64,000 nucleotides of DNA from NCBI RefSeq assembly GCF_028389875.1, contig NC_084663.1, positions 216,342,876 to 216,406,875 on the forward strand, written 5' to 3'. The notes below the pieces were generated by a model that worked only from the letters and a program-made list of their open reading frames with translations, searched no databases and was not told the origin of the DNA. Below, one piece after another: positions 1-10,472 of this stretch; the stretch's first letter is position 1, and the number at the start of each line of letters is the position of its first letter. Made by a program: the position numbers and the translations under genes. Source of the DNA: Rhea pennata. Its lineage: Eukaryota; Chordata; Aves; Rheiformes; Rheidae.

Positions 1-1
1 C

Positions 2-544
2 ACCAATGCCCTGACAATGAAAATAGGCCTGGCAGCCATGATCAGGGGAGTCCTCTTCTTCCTGCCCTTACCCTTGCTCCTCCTGCCCCTTCCTTTCTGC
101 AGCTCCCGAGTCCTGTCACACTCCTTCTGCCTGCACCAAGATGTGATGAACCTGGCTTGTGCCAACACCACTCCCAGCATGGTGTATGGTCTCACCGCTA
201 TCCTGCTGGTCATGGGGCTGGACGTCCTCCTCATCTGCATCTCCTACGTCCTGATCCTAAGGGCTGTCTTGAAGCTGGCGTCATGGAAGGAGAGGCTCAA
301 GGCATTCAGCACCTGTGTTGCCCATATCTGTGTGGTTCTGGCCTTCTATGTGCCACTGATTGGGCTATCTGTGGTGCACAGGTTTGGGAGAGGCCTGGCT
401 CCGTTGGTCCGTGTCACCATGGGCAACGTCTACATCCTGGTGCCTGCTGTGCTCAACCCCATCATCTACGGGGTGAGGACCAAACAGATACAAAGGAGGA
501 TCCTGAATTTAATTCACATATATAAAATCAGAACTGCTCAGTGA
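2..544 (+). CDS. Olfactory receptor, class I (OR51-like), 3' part only
   Basis: This is the C-terminal 180 residues of a seven-transmembrane odorant receptor; the 5' half lies outside the window, and the frame is open from base 2. Visible OR hallmarks, in order: an EC2 loop with FC, SFC and LAC cysteines; the TM5 SYVLIL segment; the TM6 start KAFSTC; the GLSVVHRFG segment typical of OR51 proteins in EC3; and NPIIYG with VRTKQI at the end of TM7. The stop is TGA at 542-544. Class I ORs are plasma-membrane G-protein-coupled receptors, usually with a single coding exon. OR51 is judged from the GLS..HRFG and SWKERLKAF motifs; the exact orthologue cannot be named. The visible part has no defect. 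Confidence 0.93.
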   Translation, partial: TNALTMKIGLAAMIRGVLFFLPLPLLLLPLPFCSSRVLSHSFCLHQDVMNLACANTTPSMVYGLTAILLVMGLDVLLICISYVLILRAVLKLASWKERLKAFSTCVAHICVVLAFYVPLIGLSVVHRFGRGLAPLVRVTMGNVYILVPAVLNPIIYGVRTKQIQRRILNLIHIYKIRTAQ

Positions 545-2190
545 CCCGTGCTCAGTTGTTGCCTCTTTTATCTTCACATCATCTCATCTTGTTTTTCACT
601 CAGAGTCTCTGGAGCAGGGGCTGTCCTCTGTACAGCACATGGCCAGGAGACTCCTAAGCACTAACACAAGGCAGAAAATAAATAGTAATTGTAAACTCCT
701 TTCGAAGGTGTTTACCTCCTCCAAACTTGGAGTGAATCTAGTAGGACAACCCTAATCCAACCGTGACCAGGCAGACAGCTTTGTGGCGGAGAAAAATGAC
801 TCAGCAAACTAATAAAAATATCTAGACTCTCCCCATGGCACTTCTTAGTTTCCATCTCTCCCACAGCAGTGAAAAAGCTGAGTGAATGCTACAGCTGTCT
901 TTTCTTAAGTCGTACTCTACTGAATGATGTGGTTAATTCACTCGGTTTGTGCCTGTGGCACATTCACTTTCAAAAAATATCTTAATATAACAGAGGTTTT
1001 TGTCAGAAACTTTTGCTGTAACAACAATCCTTGAGTTAAATAATTACAGCAAGTGATATTATAAGTGTAAAAATTCACTTCGGAAAAAGGAATTCTCTGG
1101 TCTTGTTCTGACCTACTAGGTGTTCAGTCAAGACATCTCAGCCTCTTTATAGCAGACACTCTGGACAAACTTCAGACCTGGAGTTATTGGCAACAAAAGT
1201 TAAAATAATTTCAATTAATAATTACATTCAAGAAAATATCAATTTCTCTAGCAGAAAATAAATGAGTTGTAAATTTTATTCCCTTCATATCCTTCAGATG
1301 TGTGGACTTCCTAAAGAGTTATGACTCAATTTCAAGATCTTTCTCTTTCAAGATTTGCTTATACTTCCTAGATATCCCACATGAAATCAGAACCTCACAA
1401 CCTTTTTTCTCTTTATTCTCTTTATTCTTTGAGCAGTAGGACACTGTTACAGAACCCTTGTAATACAATGGAAGCCAAAAAGCCATGGGTCCAACACAGA
1501 AGGTCTGGAAGCAAAGTGTATTTGCTTTGACAAATCCACAGGTTCACACTTTAGAAAGTAACTTTTTCACAATATATTTCTGCAGAATGAAAAAGGAAAA
1601 AAAACAACAAAAACTGCATTTAACCTTTTTCAGTTCCACCACTTTATGTTTTGGAAGAAGGTTAAAGATCCTGGGAAGGAACGTTGTGCGATAGAATTTT
1701 AAAATTAAACAAATTTAAACTGGGCATTCTCAGTTTCTTTTTTTCCCTGATCAGTTGACAATGTTTACTTTCTCTATCTTTTTTTTTATAATAGATCTGT
1801 TTCTTCACAAATAGAAAGAAACAAGCAAAATCTTATTTTTCTTCTCAGTTTAGACATTGTCCTTATTGTTGGCTATCATAAACTGTCGTCTTCGTTGTTG
1901 AGGTGTCTGCTTTGCCATGGGCAGGAATGCGTTTGCTGTTCCTACTTACCTACATTGCCACAGCCCTAGGAATTCCTCTGGTGAACGGTGTCAGAGAAGT
2001 GCTACGTCTAATTTGGACATGCTGGCTTTCAGTACATGAGGGATTAACAGAAGGTGAATCACTAGTGCACAAGACCTCACAGATCAAGACCTTTCCCAGG
2101 TGACTAGAACAATGCCAGGTGCTTTTAAGAAGCCTGATCAACAGGAGGCCCATGAGCTCATGAACACTTAAGTCTTCATCAGCAGATGAT
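545..2190. other. Intergenic, AT-rich, no gene seen
   Basis: AT-rich unique DNA between the first OR and the first CR1. No coding motif, RNA gene or clear repeat is visible. A perfect NF-E2/MARE-type half site (TGACTCAGCA) lies at 797-806 but stands alone. Confidence 0.6.
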
Positions 2191-2192
2191 TA

Positions 2193-2670
2193 TCACAGAA
2201 TCACAGAGTAATTCAGCTTGGAAGGACCTCAGAAGGTCTCTAGCCCAACCTCCTGCTCAAAGAAGGGACATCTCTGGGGTCAAACTAAGTTGCTCAGGGT
2301 TTTTTCCAGTTGGGTAGTGAAAACCTCCAAGGGCAGAGGCTGCACAAGCTCTCTGGGCAGTTTGCTCCAATGCTGGACTGTCCCTGTGGGGAAAAATTTC
2401 TCCTCATATCCAGCTGCAACCTATCTTGTTTTAACTTATGCTCATCGTCTCTCATCCCTCTGCCACATGACACTGTGAAGAGCCTGCCTCCATCTCCTTG
2501 ATAACCTCCTCCTAGGCAGAGGCTACGAGTCTGCCAAAGCCTTTTCTTCTCCAAGTTGAACAAGTCCCATTCCTTAGCCTCTCTTTATGGGGCATTGCTC
2601 CAACCCTCAGCCATTTTGGCGGTCCTCAGGTGAACTTAATTCAGTTTGTCTACGCCTTTCCTGTACTGGG
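2193..2670 (-). mobile_element. CR1 LINE 3' fragment, diverged
   Basis: The plus strand opens with the reverse complement of the CR1 3' octamer tail (TCACAGAATCACAGAG) and continues through the antisense CR1 3' UTR and the end of ORF2 (GGAAGGACCTC, CTCCTTGATAACCTCC). It is a 5'-truncated LINE on the minus strand. It is clearly more diverged than the copies at 5.1, 9.6 and 34.4 kb, so it belongs to an older insertion wave. The left boundary is sharp and the right boundary approximate. Confidence 0.85.
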
Positions 2671-2679
2671 AGGGGGGAG

Positions 2680-2915
2680 AAGCGCCTTCAGAGGTGGCCA
2701 GACTTTTGTAATTGCTGAGATGGGGGAGGAAGTTTATTATGGGTCTCATGGGGCTAGTGGGAATGTGCAAAATATATTATGGACCTTTTAGGGCCAGGGC
2801 CAAAGGTGGGCGAAAGGAGGGATCGGAATGGATTAGAGGAGAACAAATTGAGGAAAATGGACAGAGTAGCCACAGAGACCAAATACACAAACGCTAATGA
2901 ACAGAGACAACAAAG
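2680..2915. mobile_element. LTR-like interspersed repeat fragment
   Basis: This stretch shares a diverged but collinear pattern with the one at about 58565-58860: TAAxTGCTGAGA, then ATGGGTC and CATGGG, then a TTATGGG or TATTATGG block, then a purine-rich tract. That suggests two copies of one interspersed family. The other copy resembles the U3 part of a retroviral LTR, so this would be a partial solo-LTR relic. Family assignment is tentative and the edges are soft. Confidence 0.3.
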
Positions 2916-2924
2916 AGCAGAGTT

Positions 2925-3193
2925 CTCAGGTTGCTGACCTCTGGAAATCATCTAGTCCAATGCCCTGCTCAAAGGAGGGTCACCTAGAGCAGGCTGCCCA
3001 GGACCGTATCCAGGTAGCTTTTGCATATCTCCAAGGATGGAGACTCCATAACCTCTCTGGGCAACCTCTTTCGGTGTTTGACTACCCTCACAGTGAAAAA
3101 GTTTTTCCTTATGTTCAGATGGACCTTCTTGTGTTTCTGCTTGTGCCCATTGCCTCTTGTCCTGTCACTGGGCACCACTAAGAAGAGACTACC
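2925..3193 (-). mobile_element. CR1 LINE fragment, old
   Basis: Antisense CR1 3' region: CTGGAAATCATCTAGTCCA, then CCTCTTGTCCTGTCACTGGG. The octamer tail is degraded. It stops exactly where a second, younger CR1 tail begins (3194), so the later copy abuts or interrupts it. Confidence 0.8.
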
Positions 3194-3625
3194 TCACAGA
3201 ATCACAGAATCACAGGATAGTTGAGGTTGGAAGGGACCTCTGGAGATCATCTAGTCCAACCTCCCCGCTCAGCCAGGGTCACCTAGAGCATGGTAGACAG
3301 AGTTGTATACAAGTGGGCCTTAAGATCTCCAGAGAAGGAGACTCCACCACCTCTCTGGGCAACCTGGTCCAGTGCTCCGTCACTCTCACAGGGAAGAAAT
3401 TCCCTCTCACGTTTGGGTGGAACTTCCTGTGGTTCAGTTTGTGCCTGTTGCCTCTTGTCCTGTCGCTTGGCACTACTGAACAGTTTGTCCCCATCCTCTT
3501 GACACCCTCCTTTCAGGCACTTATAGATGTTGATAAGATCCCCTCCCCTTGAGTCTTCTCTTCCCCAGGCTGAACAGGCCCAGCTCTCGCAGCTGTTCCC
3601 CACAGGAGAGATGCTCTGTCCTTCC
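3194..3625 (-). mobile_element. CR1 LINE 3' fragment
   Basis: It starts on the plus strand with three antisense octamer-like units and runs through the antisense 3' UTR into the ORF2 C-terminus (CTGAACAGGCCCAGCTCTCG). It is 5'-truncated at about 3625. It lies directly against the older copy at 2925-3193 in the same orientation, which suggests insertion into or next to existing CR1 sequence. Confidence 0.87.
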
Positions 3626-5133
3626 GGTTAACATAGGTCAAAGGGTAGCACACATGGAATTTTGCATCTTGTCCATAACATCTAGGTGTGCTAAAACAGG
3701 TAGCTTACCAAAGACATGCTGTCTTGCTTTGGGTCCTGCAAGAGATAGAAAAGTCATTGCAGTCTGGTGCATTTTCTTCCAACTGTAAGTTACCATATAT
3801 TGCAGTCTGTAGTCTATATTGTAGTCCGTAGCTTCAGTTTCCTTGAAACAGATCTTTTTATAACCTTTCCTGCCACATTACAGCATGTTTTATTTCAAAA
3901 CAAATATTTCCATCTAAGCAAGTTACAAGCAGTTGCCATCTGGGAGTTAAAAGCAATTCTGTCCCCTGTCATTTTTGTCGTATCCTGTTTTATTACAGCT
4001 TAGAAGGGTAACAAATTTGCATAAAAATGAAAACAATCTGTACCTGCCTAATATGATTTTGGCAAGTGTGAATGAATTTTTTCAGAGATGAGCTATGGAC
4101 TTAAACTCTTTTCAGATGGCTGTGGCACTGAAAAATGGCTCCTTCTCGTTCTCCATATGTTCCTTATTTTGTTTCCTTTTGTGCTCAGAGAAAAAATAAT
4201 AAAGAAAAATGAATTAACCATTCAGAAAATGCTATTTTTTTTACTTCCTAGCCATCTATTTTTCAAGAAGATGGCTAATAGAGCCTCAGAATAGGGAGGC
4301 ATGATGAATTTCCCCTGGGTACCAGTAAAAACTGCGTGATGTTCTTGCTCTCCATCTAGTTTTCCCAAGTCCCAACATTAGGCAAGGAGCATTGCCCTGT
4401 AGGCACAGGGGAGCTGCAGCAAGGCCATTCCTGCTGCTGCCTGAGAGAGCCTGGTGGGACATGGGAAGGCTGAATGCTGGGACCTGTGTCTGAAACATTG
4501 GGGAACTTCTGACATAGGCGGCAACAACTTCTGTCATTGCATCATCTTTTTTAACCCCAGCGGTATAAATTTCTGTGGTTCCAGGCTCTCCCTGTAGGGT
4601 GTGTTAGGAGTTGATATGTTGCCCCAGAAATTGATTTTTTTTTTTATTTGCAAGACTTGCTTTTTAATTGAAAATGGCTTTGACAAAGATTTAACAGAGA
4701 GATTCTGTATTGAACATCACAAAACCAGCAAAAGGAGGTGCAGTCTGCTGCATAGCTGTGAAAGCAAAACACCTGGCAGTCACTTAGATCTGCTTCTAGT
4801 TGTATGACCTCTTTACACTTCAGTGTCTTCATATAACAGCGATGATGGTACTGATTTCCCTCTCAAAGCATGTGTTAGGATTATAGTTGAAAAGTAACAG
4901 AGAAAGGATGTACTGCTGCTATTTGGGAAGTATTTCATAAGTCATGCTGCTGCAGCATTAATTTAAAAGCTTGGTTATGTATGTGATTTAATCTTGAACA
5001 ACCCCATTGCTCTGGAGTCTCCCCCGAATAAATACACTGCAAGAAAAGAGAAATCGAACTGGGCAAAATGTAGCTGTCTAGGAGGTCATCAGCAGTGAAG
5101 GGGTTAAAAATTGTTTATCTCTCTCTTTAATGA
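3626..5133. other. Intergenic, no gene seen
   Basis: Unique AT-rich sequence. I see no coding similarity, RNA gene or repeat beyond short A/T runs. Confidence 0.55.
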
Positions 5134-5990
5134 CATAGAATCATAGAATCAGTAAGGTTGGAAGGGATCTCTGGAGATCATCTAGTCCAACCTTCCTGAA
5201 ACAACCAGGATCACCTAGAGCATGGTAGACACGGTTGCATCCAGGCGGGCCTTGAAGATCTCCAGAGAAGGAGACTCCACAACCTCTCCGGGCAACCTGG
5301 TCCAGTGCTCTGTCACTGTCACAGGGAAGAAATTTCTCCGCAGATTCAGGTGGAACTTCCTGTGCTTCAGTTTGTGCCCATTGCCTCTTGTCCTGTCGCA
5401 TGGGACAACTGAAAAGAGTTTGTCCCTGTCCCCTTGACACCCTCCCTTCAGGTACTTGCACACATTGATCAGATCCCCCCTCAGTCTGCTCTTCCCCAGG
5501 CTGAACAGGCCCAGCTCTCGCAGCCTTTCCTCATAGGGCAGGTGCCCCAGCCCTTTGATCATCTTCATAGCCCTATGCTGGACTCTCTCCAGTAGCTCCA
5601 TGTCTCTCTTGTCCTGGGGAGCCCAGAACTGGACACAGCACTCGAGATGAGGCCTCCCCAGGGCTGAGCAGAGGGGCAGGATCACCTCCCTCGACCTGCT
5701 CACAACACTCTGCCTAATGCACCCCAGGAGACCATTGGCCTTCTTGGCCACAAGGGCACATTGCTGGCTCATGGTCAACTTGTCATCCACCAGCACTCCC
5801 AGGTCCTTCTCTGCAGAGTTGCTCTCCACAAGGTCAGCCCCCAGTTTGTACTGGTGCCTGGGGTTATTTCTCCCTAGATGCAGGACCCTGCACTTGCCCT
5901 TGTTGAACCTCATGAGGTTCCTCTCCGCCCAACTCTCCAGCCTCTCCAGGTCTCTCTGAATGGCAGCACAGCCCTCAGGTGTATCAGCAG
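5134..5990 (-). mobile_element. CR1 LINE, 5'-truncated, with ORF2 C-terminus
   Basis: A well-preserved CR1 on the minus strand. Its 3' end is marked by the antisense ATTCTATG octamers at about 5134-5150. The minus strand still encodes an uninterrupted end of ORF2 covering about 260 residues: the region just after the reverse transcriptase active site ([37 protein letters not shown]) through to the terminus ([13 protein letters not shown]). The catalytic FADD motif is missing because the copy is truncated upstream of it. The preserved frame argues for a comparatively recent insertion. Confidence 0.93.
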
Positions 5991-7088
5991 AAAGGCAAGG
6001 CTGCCTGCTGGGGTTTATCTGGCAGATACATAAATATCTGCTGATCCCCACAGTGCAGAGACTCTGCCTGGAAACCTGCAGGAGTCAGGTGAGTTTTTGG
6101 GGTTAGGGCAACGATTTGTTTTTCTGCAATACAGTCTTTAATGTCCGGGCTCCTTCTGGGCAGCAGCAGCAATTGTTGCAACAGCCCCAGATCAGCAAAG
6201 CTTACAGGCAGGTGTCCTGTGTCTCATGCTGCTTTGGCCTGGGATTTATGTTCATGTTCCTGGTGCTCTCCACAGAAGAATGAAATACTAAGTAAAGCAA
6301 ATCAGTGGAAGCAGCTGGGAGGAAGGGGGTGAGACCACTCTGCAGCTCTCTGCTGCACATGGTCTCAGTCCCAGGAAGACTCCGAAGGGTCTTGTGTGGA
6401 CAGAAGTATTGACTTAATCTGTGTTGCAGGGTTATTTTTTTTCAATGAACCTTGTTTTTCCCAGTTCCAAGGGAAAAGGCATGATCTGAGCAACATGTGC
6501 AGATTTAGTGAGCTCCTGTCTTTTTGTAGGGGGGAGAATGGATATCACTAGGAAATTACGTTTGTAGGGGGAATTACCAAAAGACCATGGCACTGGCTCA
6601 GTGTTTCCCACTGAGATCTCATGTTTCTCAACCATGTCAAATATTCCTTGCTACTGTTTACATGAGCAAGCATCGTGGTGCAAAAAGACGGCTTCTGGAG
6701 AGCTATAGAGCTGGTGCTTATAACTTTATATCCCCACTATACACATTTCAGGAAGGTTTACCTTGGAGCAGGTCTAGGTCTGGTCTCTTATGCTGGACAC
6801 CCTTCGAAGACTGGAGAGTACCAGATGTGCTCCTGGTGGAATCATCCAATTTTGTTTCATCCAAGAAGAATCCAGTCTGCAGGCTCCAAGATGTCCCATG
6901 ATGTGGAATAAAGCACTTTAACTGGAATTTGGCAGGAAACTTTCTTCAAAAGTGCTTTCCTCAGCTAATGCAAGCAGCTGTTACAGGGTTGTCTGTGTGG
7001 AGGTTTTGAGCACCTAGACTGTATCTCAGCCCATTCTATGATTACCACTGACAATATCAAATCTAGGGTGTTTAATACTTTTTTACAG
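5991..7088. other. Intergenic upstream of an OR gene
   Basis: No gene or repeat is recognised. It ends in a pyrimidine tract and AG that look like the 3' splice site of an OR 5' UTR intron, so OR promoter and leader-exon sequence may lie here; I cannot place them. Confidence 0.5.
7075..7088 (+). other. Candidate 3' splice site of OR 5' UTR intron
   Basis: A T-rich tract ending in TTTTACAG lies 42 bp before the chosen ATG at 7131. OR genes usually have a non-coding leader exon spliced just upstream of the single coding exon. The same arrangement occurs before the ORs at 12882 and 57197. Confidence 0.5.
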
Positions 7089-7130
7089 GGTGTAAGATCT
7101 CTCAATATATGCAGAAGACAAAAGCATTTC

Positions 7131-8114
7131 ATGTCATCTCTGAACTCTACCGCCTTCTCCCACTCTCCCACTTTCCTCCTGGCTGGCATCCCCGGCCTGG
7201 AGAAGGAGCAGTTCTGGATTGCCTTCCCCTTCAGCATTATGTATGCCGTTGCTGTGCTGGGGAACATCACCCTGCTTGTCTTCATAAAGACAGAGCCAAG
7301 CCTGCACGAGCCCATGTACCTCTTCCTGGCCATGCTGGCCTTCACTGACCTCGTCCTCTCCACATCCTCTCTACCCAAAATGCTCAGCATCTTCTGGACA
7401 GGCTCTGGGCAGATCGGGTTTCTCTCCTGCCTTACTCAGTTGTTTTTCATCCACACCTTCTCGTCAGTGGAGTCGGGAGTGCTCATGGCCATGGCCTGGG
7501 ATCGCTACATTGCCATCTGCTACCCACTCCGGCACTCCACCATCCTCTCCATGCCGGTGGTGCTGACCCTGGGGAGCGTGGTGCTGGTGCGTGGGGTCGT
7601 CCTCGTCAGTCCCATGTGCTTCCTGCTCCGCAGGATGTCCTTCTGCCAGCAGCACGTCATCTCCCACTCCTACTGCGAGCACATGGCTGTGGTGAAGCTG
7701 GCATGCGGGGAGACCAGAGTCAGTGTCGTTTATGGCCTCTTTGTGGCTTTTGTGGTGGCTGGGTTTGATGTGACTCTGATTGTTGTGTCCTACACTGTGA
7801 TCCTTCGAGCAGTAATGAGGCTGCCATCCACAGAGGCAAGGCTCAAGGCCTTCAGCACTTGTGCATCCCACGTCTGTGTCATCTTGGCACTTTACATCCC
7901 TGCCCTCTTTACGTTCCTCACCCACCGGTTTGGCCAGAGCATCCCTCACCATGTCCATATACTGGTGGCCAATCTCTACCTGCTGGTGCCCCCCATGTTA
8001 AACCCCATTGTTTATGGAGTGAGAACCAAGCAGATCCGCGACAGATTGGTCTTCTTCTTCCGGTATAAGGGAACCTCACCCATACCTATGTGCATCATGC
8101 ACAGAATTTACTGA
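7131..8114 (+). CDS. Olfactory receptor, class I (OR52-like)
   Basis: An intact single-exon odorant receptor of 327 residues. The ATG at 7131 is chosen over an upstream in-frame ATG (7038) because a splice acceptor-like site falls between them and because MSSLNSTAF gives the usual short N-terminus with an NST glycosylation sequon. In order: FLLAGIPGLE; TM1 with LGN; LHEPMYLFLAMLA in TM2; MAWDRYIAICYPL at the end of TM3; EC2 cysteines in SFC, SYC and LAC; SYTVILRAV in TM5; KAFSTCASHVC in TM6; PALFTFLTHRFG; NPIVYGVRTKQI in TM7. The PALF..LTHRFG segment is OR52-like rather than OR51-like. The tail after TM7 is slightly long. It should couple odorant binding to G-alpha-olf signalling in sensory neurons. 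Confidence 0.95.
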   Translation: MSSLNSTAFSHSPTFLLAGIPGLEKEQFWIAFPFSIMYAVAVLGNITLLVFIKTEPSLHEPMYLFLAMLAFTDLVLSTSSLPKMLSIFWTGSGQIGFLSCLTQLFFIHTFSSVESGVLMAMAWDRYIAICYPLRHSTILSMPVVLTLGSVVLVRGVVLVSPMCFLLRRMSFCQQHVISHSYCEHMAVVKLACGETRVSVVYGLFVAFVVAGFDVTLIVVSYTVILRAVMRLPSTEARLKAFSTCASHVCVILALYIPALFTFLTHRFGQSIPHHVHILVANLYLLVPPMLNPIVYGVRTKQIRDRLVFFFRYKGTSPIPMCIMHRIY

Positions 8115-9605
8115 TGACTGTGGTAAATTAAATGAGGGTTAAAGTTACAACCCTTTATTCAGGAGGAATGCTTCCTCCATGCCTGGTGTTCAGACAGTGC
8201 ACTCTTGCAGGAATCGCTACACTACCTCTTCTGTTAGCACAGTCCAGAGGCTTCCATTTATTGCATGGCAGAACTTGGCAGAAAGTCATCCAGTCTGGCT
8301 TTTACATCACTGGGAGATGAAGAGTTCACTTCTCACAGAAGTTAGACCCCTCACTGTTCAAATTCTTTCACTACCAAGGAAAAAAAGAAACCTCTCATGA
8401 TTAAAAGAATTTCAGTGTGACTCTTAGTCTGAGTATTTCCAATGGAGCTTTCTGCAGTGGGTCTTGTTGTGTAAGCTGTGTTCCCTAGACTGTGTGATGG
8501 AAAGGAGCTGAGACAGGAATGGTCATTGTCCTTGTAGAAGGAAATTAATAAAATTCAAGTTTAGGCAGCATGCTTTATTTTTTATTTTTTTTAATAAGGC
8601 AGAAACCAAAATAACCCTATACTAGCAAATTCCAGAAGTCCTATATAAATACAAACCCTTTTAAAAATATCAGAATTTCTCACTGATGTAATTACTTGGA
8701 ATGACCTATCACAGCTAGAGCATTTCTAACAGAATATCTCTATACTAATACAAGTCACCAATCCCAATAAACAGGCAAACACATTCTACAATGCCACTGC
8801 TTTATATCTGAAAAATGTAGGAAGCAGAATGAGATGAGGATCAGATGGTGACCCAAATTCAAGATACGAAATTCAAATGTATTATGGACCTTGCAGTATT
8901 TTTAGTGCAACTCAACAGCACTCAATACAGTAGATCTAGAGGAGATCTTTGACCTTGTCTGGCATTTCTCAGAGCTCTTTATCTTCAGTAGCAGCTCTGG
9001 CTATCATGACAGCCCATGAGGGGGTTCCAGGGTCTGTTATCACTCCATGAGGTGGATACCAGCAGGGATGCAAGAGGGGCTCCAGGAAAAGAAAATCTAC
9101 TTCTGCTGAAGCTAAGTAGATGCTAGGCTGCAGAAAAATGGGAGTCGGCCCAAATTGTTGGCCCATTCAGCCAATTATTTTAATTTCAGCTCAGTTTATT
9201 CTATTTCTTCAGGTAAAAAAGAAGCAGCATTTCCCAGAGGCTTGTCAGGAATTGGAACCCCACTGTGAGAAACTCTCTACTGCACATTTAATGTGAAATT
9301 AGTCTGTAATCCAGGTAACTTCCTGTCAATTCCCTGGACACAGACAAGAGGGAGGGGAAGACAAAGGAGCAGAGATACAACTGCAGTTCAAATAATAACC
9401 AGTCTCAGAGCACTCTTCTTAAAGTAGACTTGCACCATTTCTTGTGAACTGATGTTCAGCTGTGTCTAGTGAGACAGAATTCCATTTTTCTGTAACTGCC
9501 ACAAAAAAACATGATTGTTCTCATTCCCATTCAGGATATGAGAGTGCCCCCCCAGCTCAGAGCTATGTCCATCCAGTCCAGCATCATCCTCTCTGCTGAC
9601 ACCCC
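8115..9605. other. Intergenic, no gene seen
   Basis: AT-rich unique DNA downstream of the OR, with a T-rich run at about 8573-8592. No coding motif or recognisable repeat is visible before the CR1 at 9.6 kb. Confidence 0.55.
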
Positions 9606-10472
9606 AAAAGTGGTTGATACACCAGAGGACTGTGTTGCCATTCAGAGAGACCTGGAGAGGCTGGAGAGTTGGGTGGAGAGGAACCTCATGAGGTTCAAAA
9701 AGGGCAAGTGCAGAGTCCTGCACCTAGGGAAAAAATAACCCCATGCACCAGTACAAGCTGGGGGCTGACCTGCTGGAGAGCAGCTCTGCAGAGAAGGACC
9801 TGGGAGTGCTGGTGGATGACAAGATGACCATGAGCCAGCAATGTGCCCTTGTGGTCAGGAAGGCCAATGGTCTCCTGGGGTGCATTAGGCAGAGTGTTGT
9901 GAGCAGGTCGAGGGAGGTGATCCTGCCCCTCTACTCAGCCCTGGGGAGGCCTCATCTCGAGTGCTGTGTCCAGTTCTGGGCTCCCCAGTCCAAGAGAGAC
10001 ATGGAGCTACTGGAGAGAGTCCAGCATAGGGCTATGAAGATGATCAGAGGGCTGGAGCACCTGCCTTGCGAGGAACGTCTGCGAGAGCTGGGCCTGTTCA
10101 GCCTGGGGAAGAGCAGACTGAGGGGGGATCTTATCAATGTGTACAAGTACCTGAAGGGAGGGTGTCAAGGGGACGGGGACAAACTCTTTTCAGTTGTCCC
10201 ATGCGACAGGACAAGAGGCAATGGGCACAAATTGAAGCACAGGAAGTTCCACCTGAATCTGCAGAGAAATTTCTTCCCTGTGAGAGTGATGGAGCACTGG
10301 ACCAGGTTGCCCAGAGAGGTAGTGGAGTCTCCTTCTCTGGAGATCTTCAAGGCCCGCCTGGATGCAACTGTGTCTACCATGCTCTAGGTGACCCTGCTTG
10401 AGGAGGGAGGTTGGACTAGATGATCTCCAGAGGTCCCCTCCAACCTCAACCATTCTGTGATTCTGTGATTTT
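9606..10472 (+). mobile_element. CR1 LINE, 5'-truncated, ORF2 C-terminus with one frameshift
   Basis: A plus-strand CR1 ending in GGACTAGATGATCTCCAGAG and a double TTCTGTGA octamer at about 10455-10471. It encodes the ORF2 C-terminus in two frames: one ends just after CRVLHLGKK at about 9738, and the next carries [18 protein letters not shown] through to DATVSTML. The break is an extra base in the A-run at about 9730 relative to the copies at 5.1 and 34.4 kb. Otherwise it is very similar to those copies, which indicates a young subfamily. Confidence 0.93.

Noticed and set aside
7038-7130. N-terminal extension of the 7.1-kb OR from an upstream ATG
   Set aside because: It would add 31 residues not seen in ORs and spans a likely splice acceptor.
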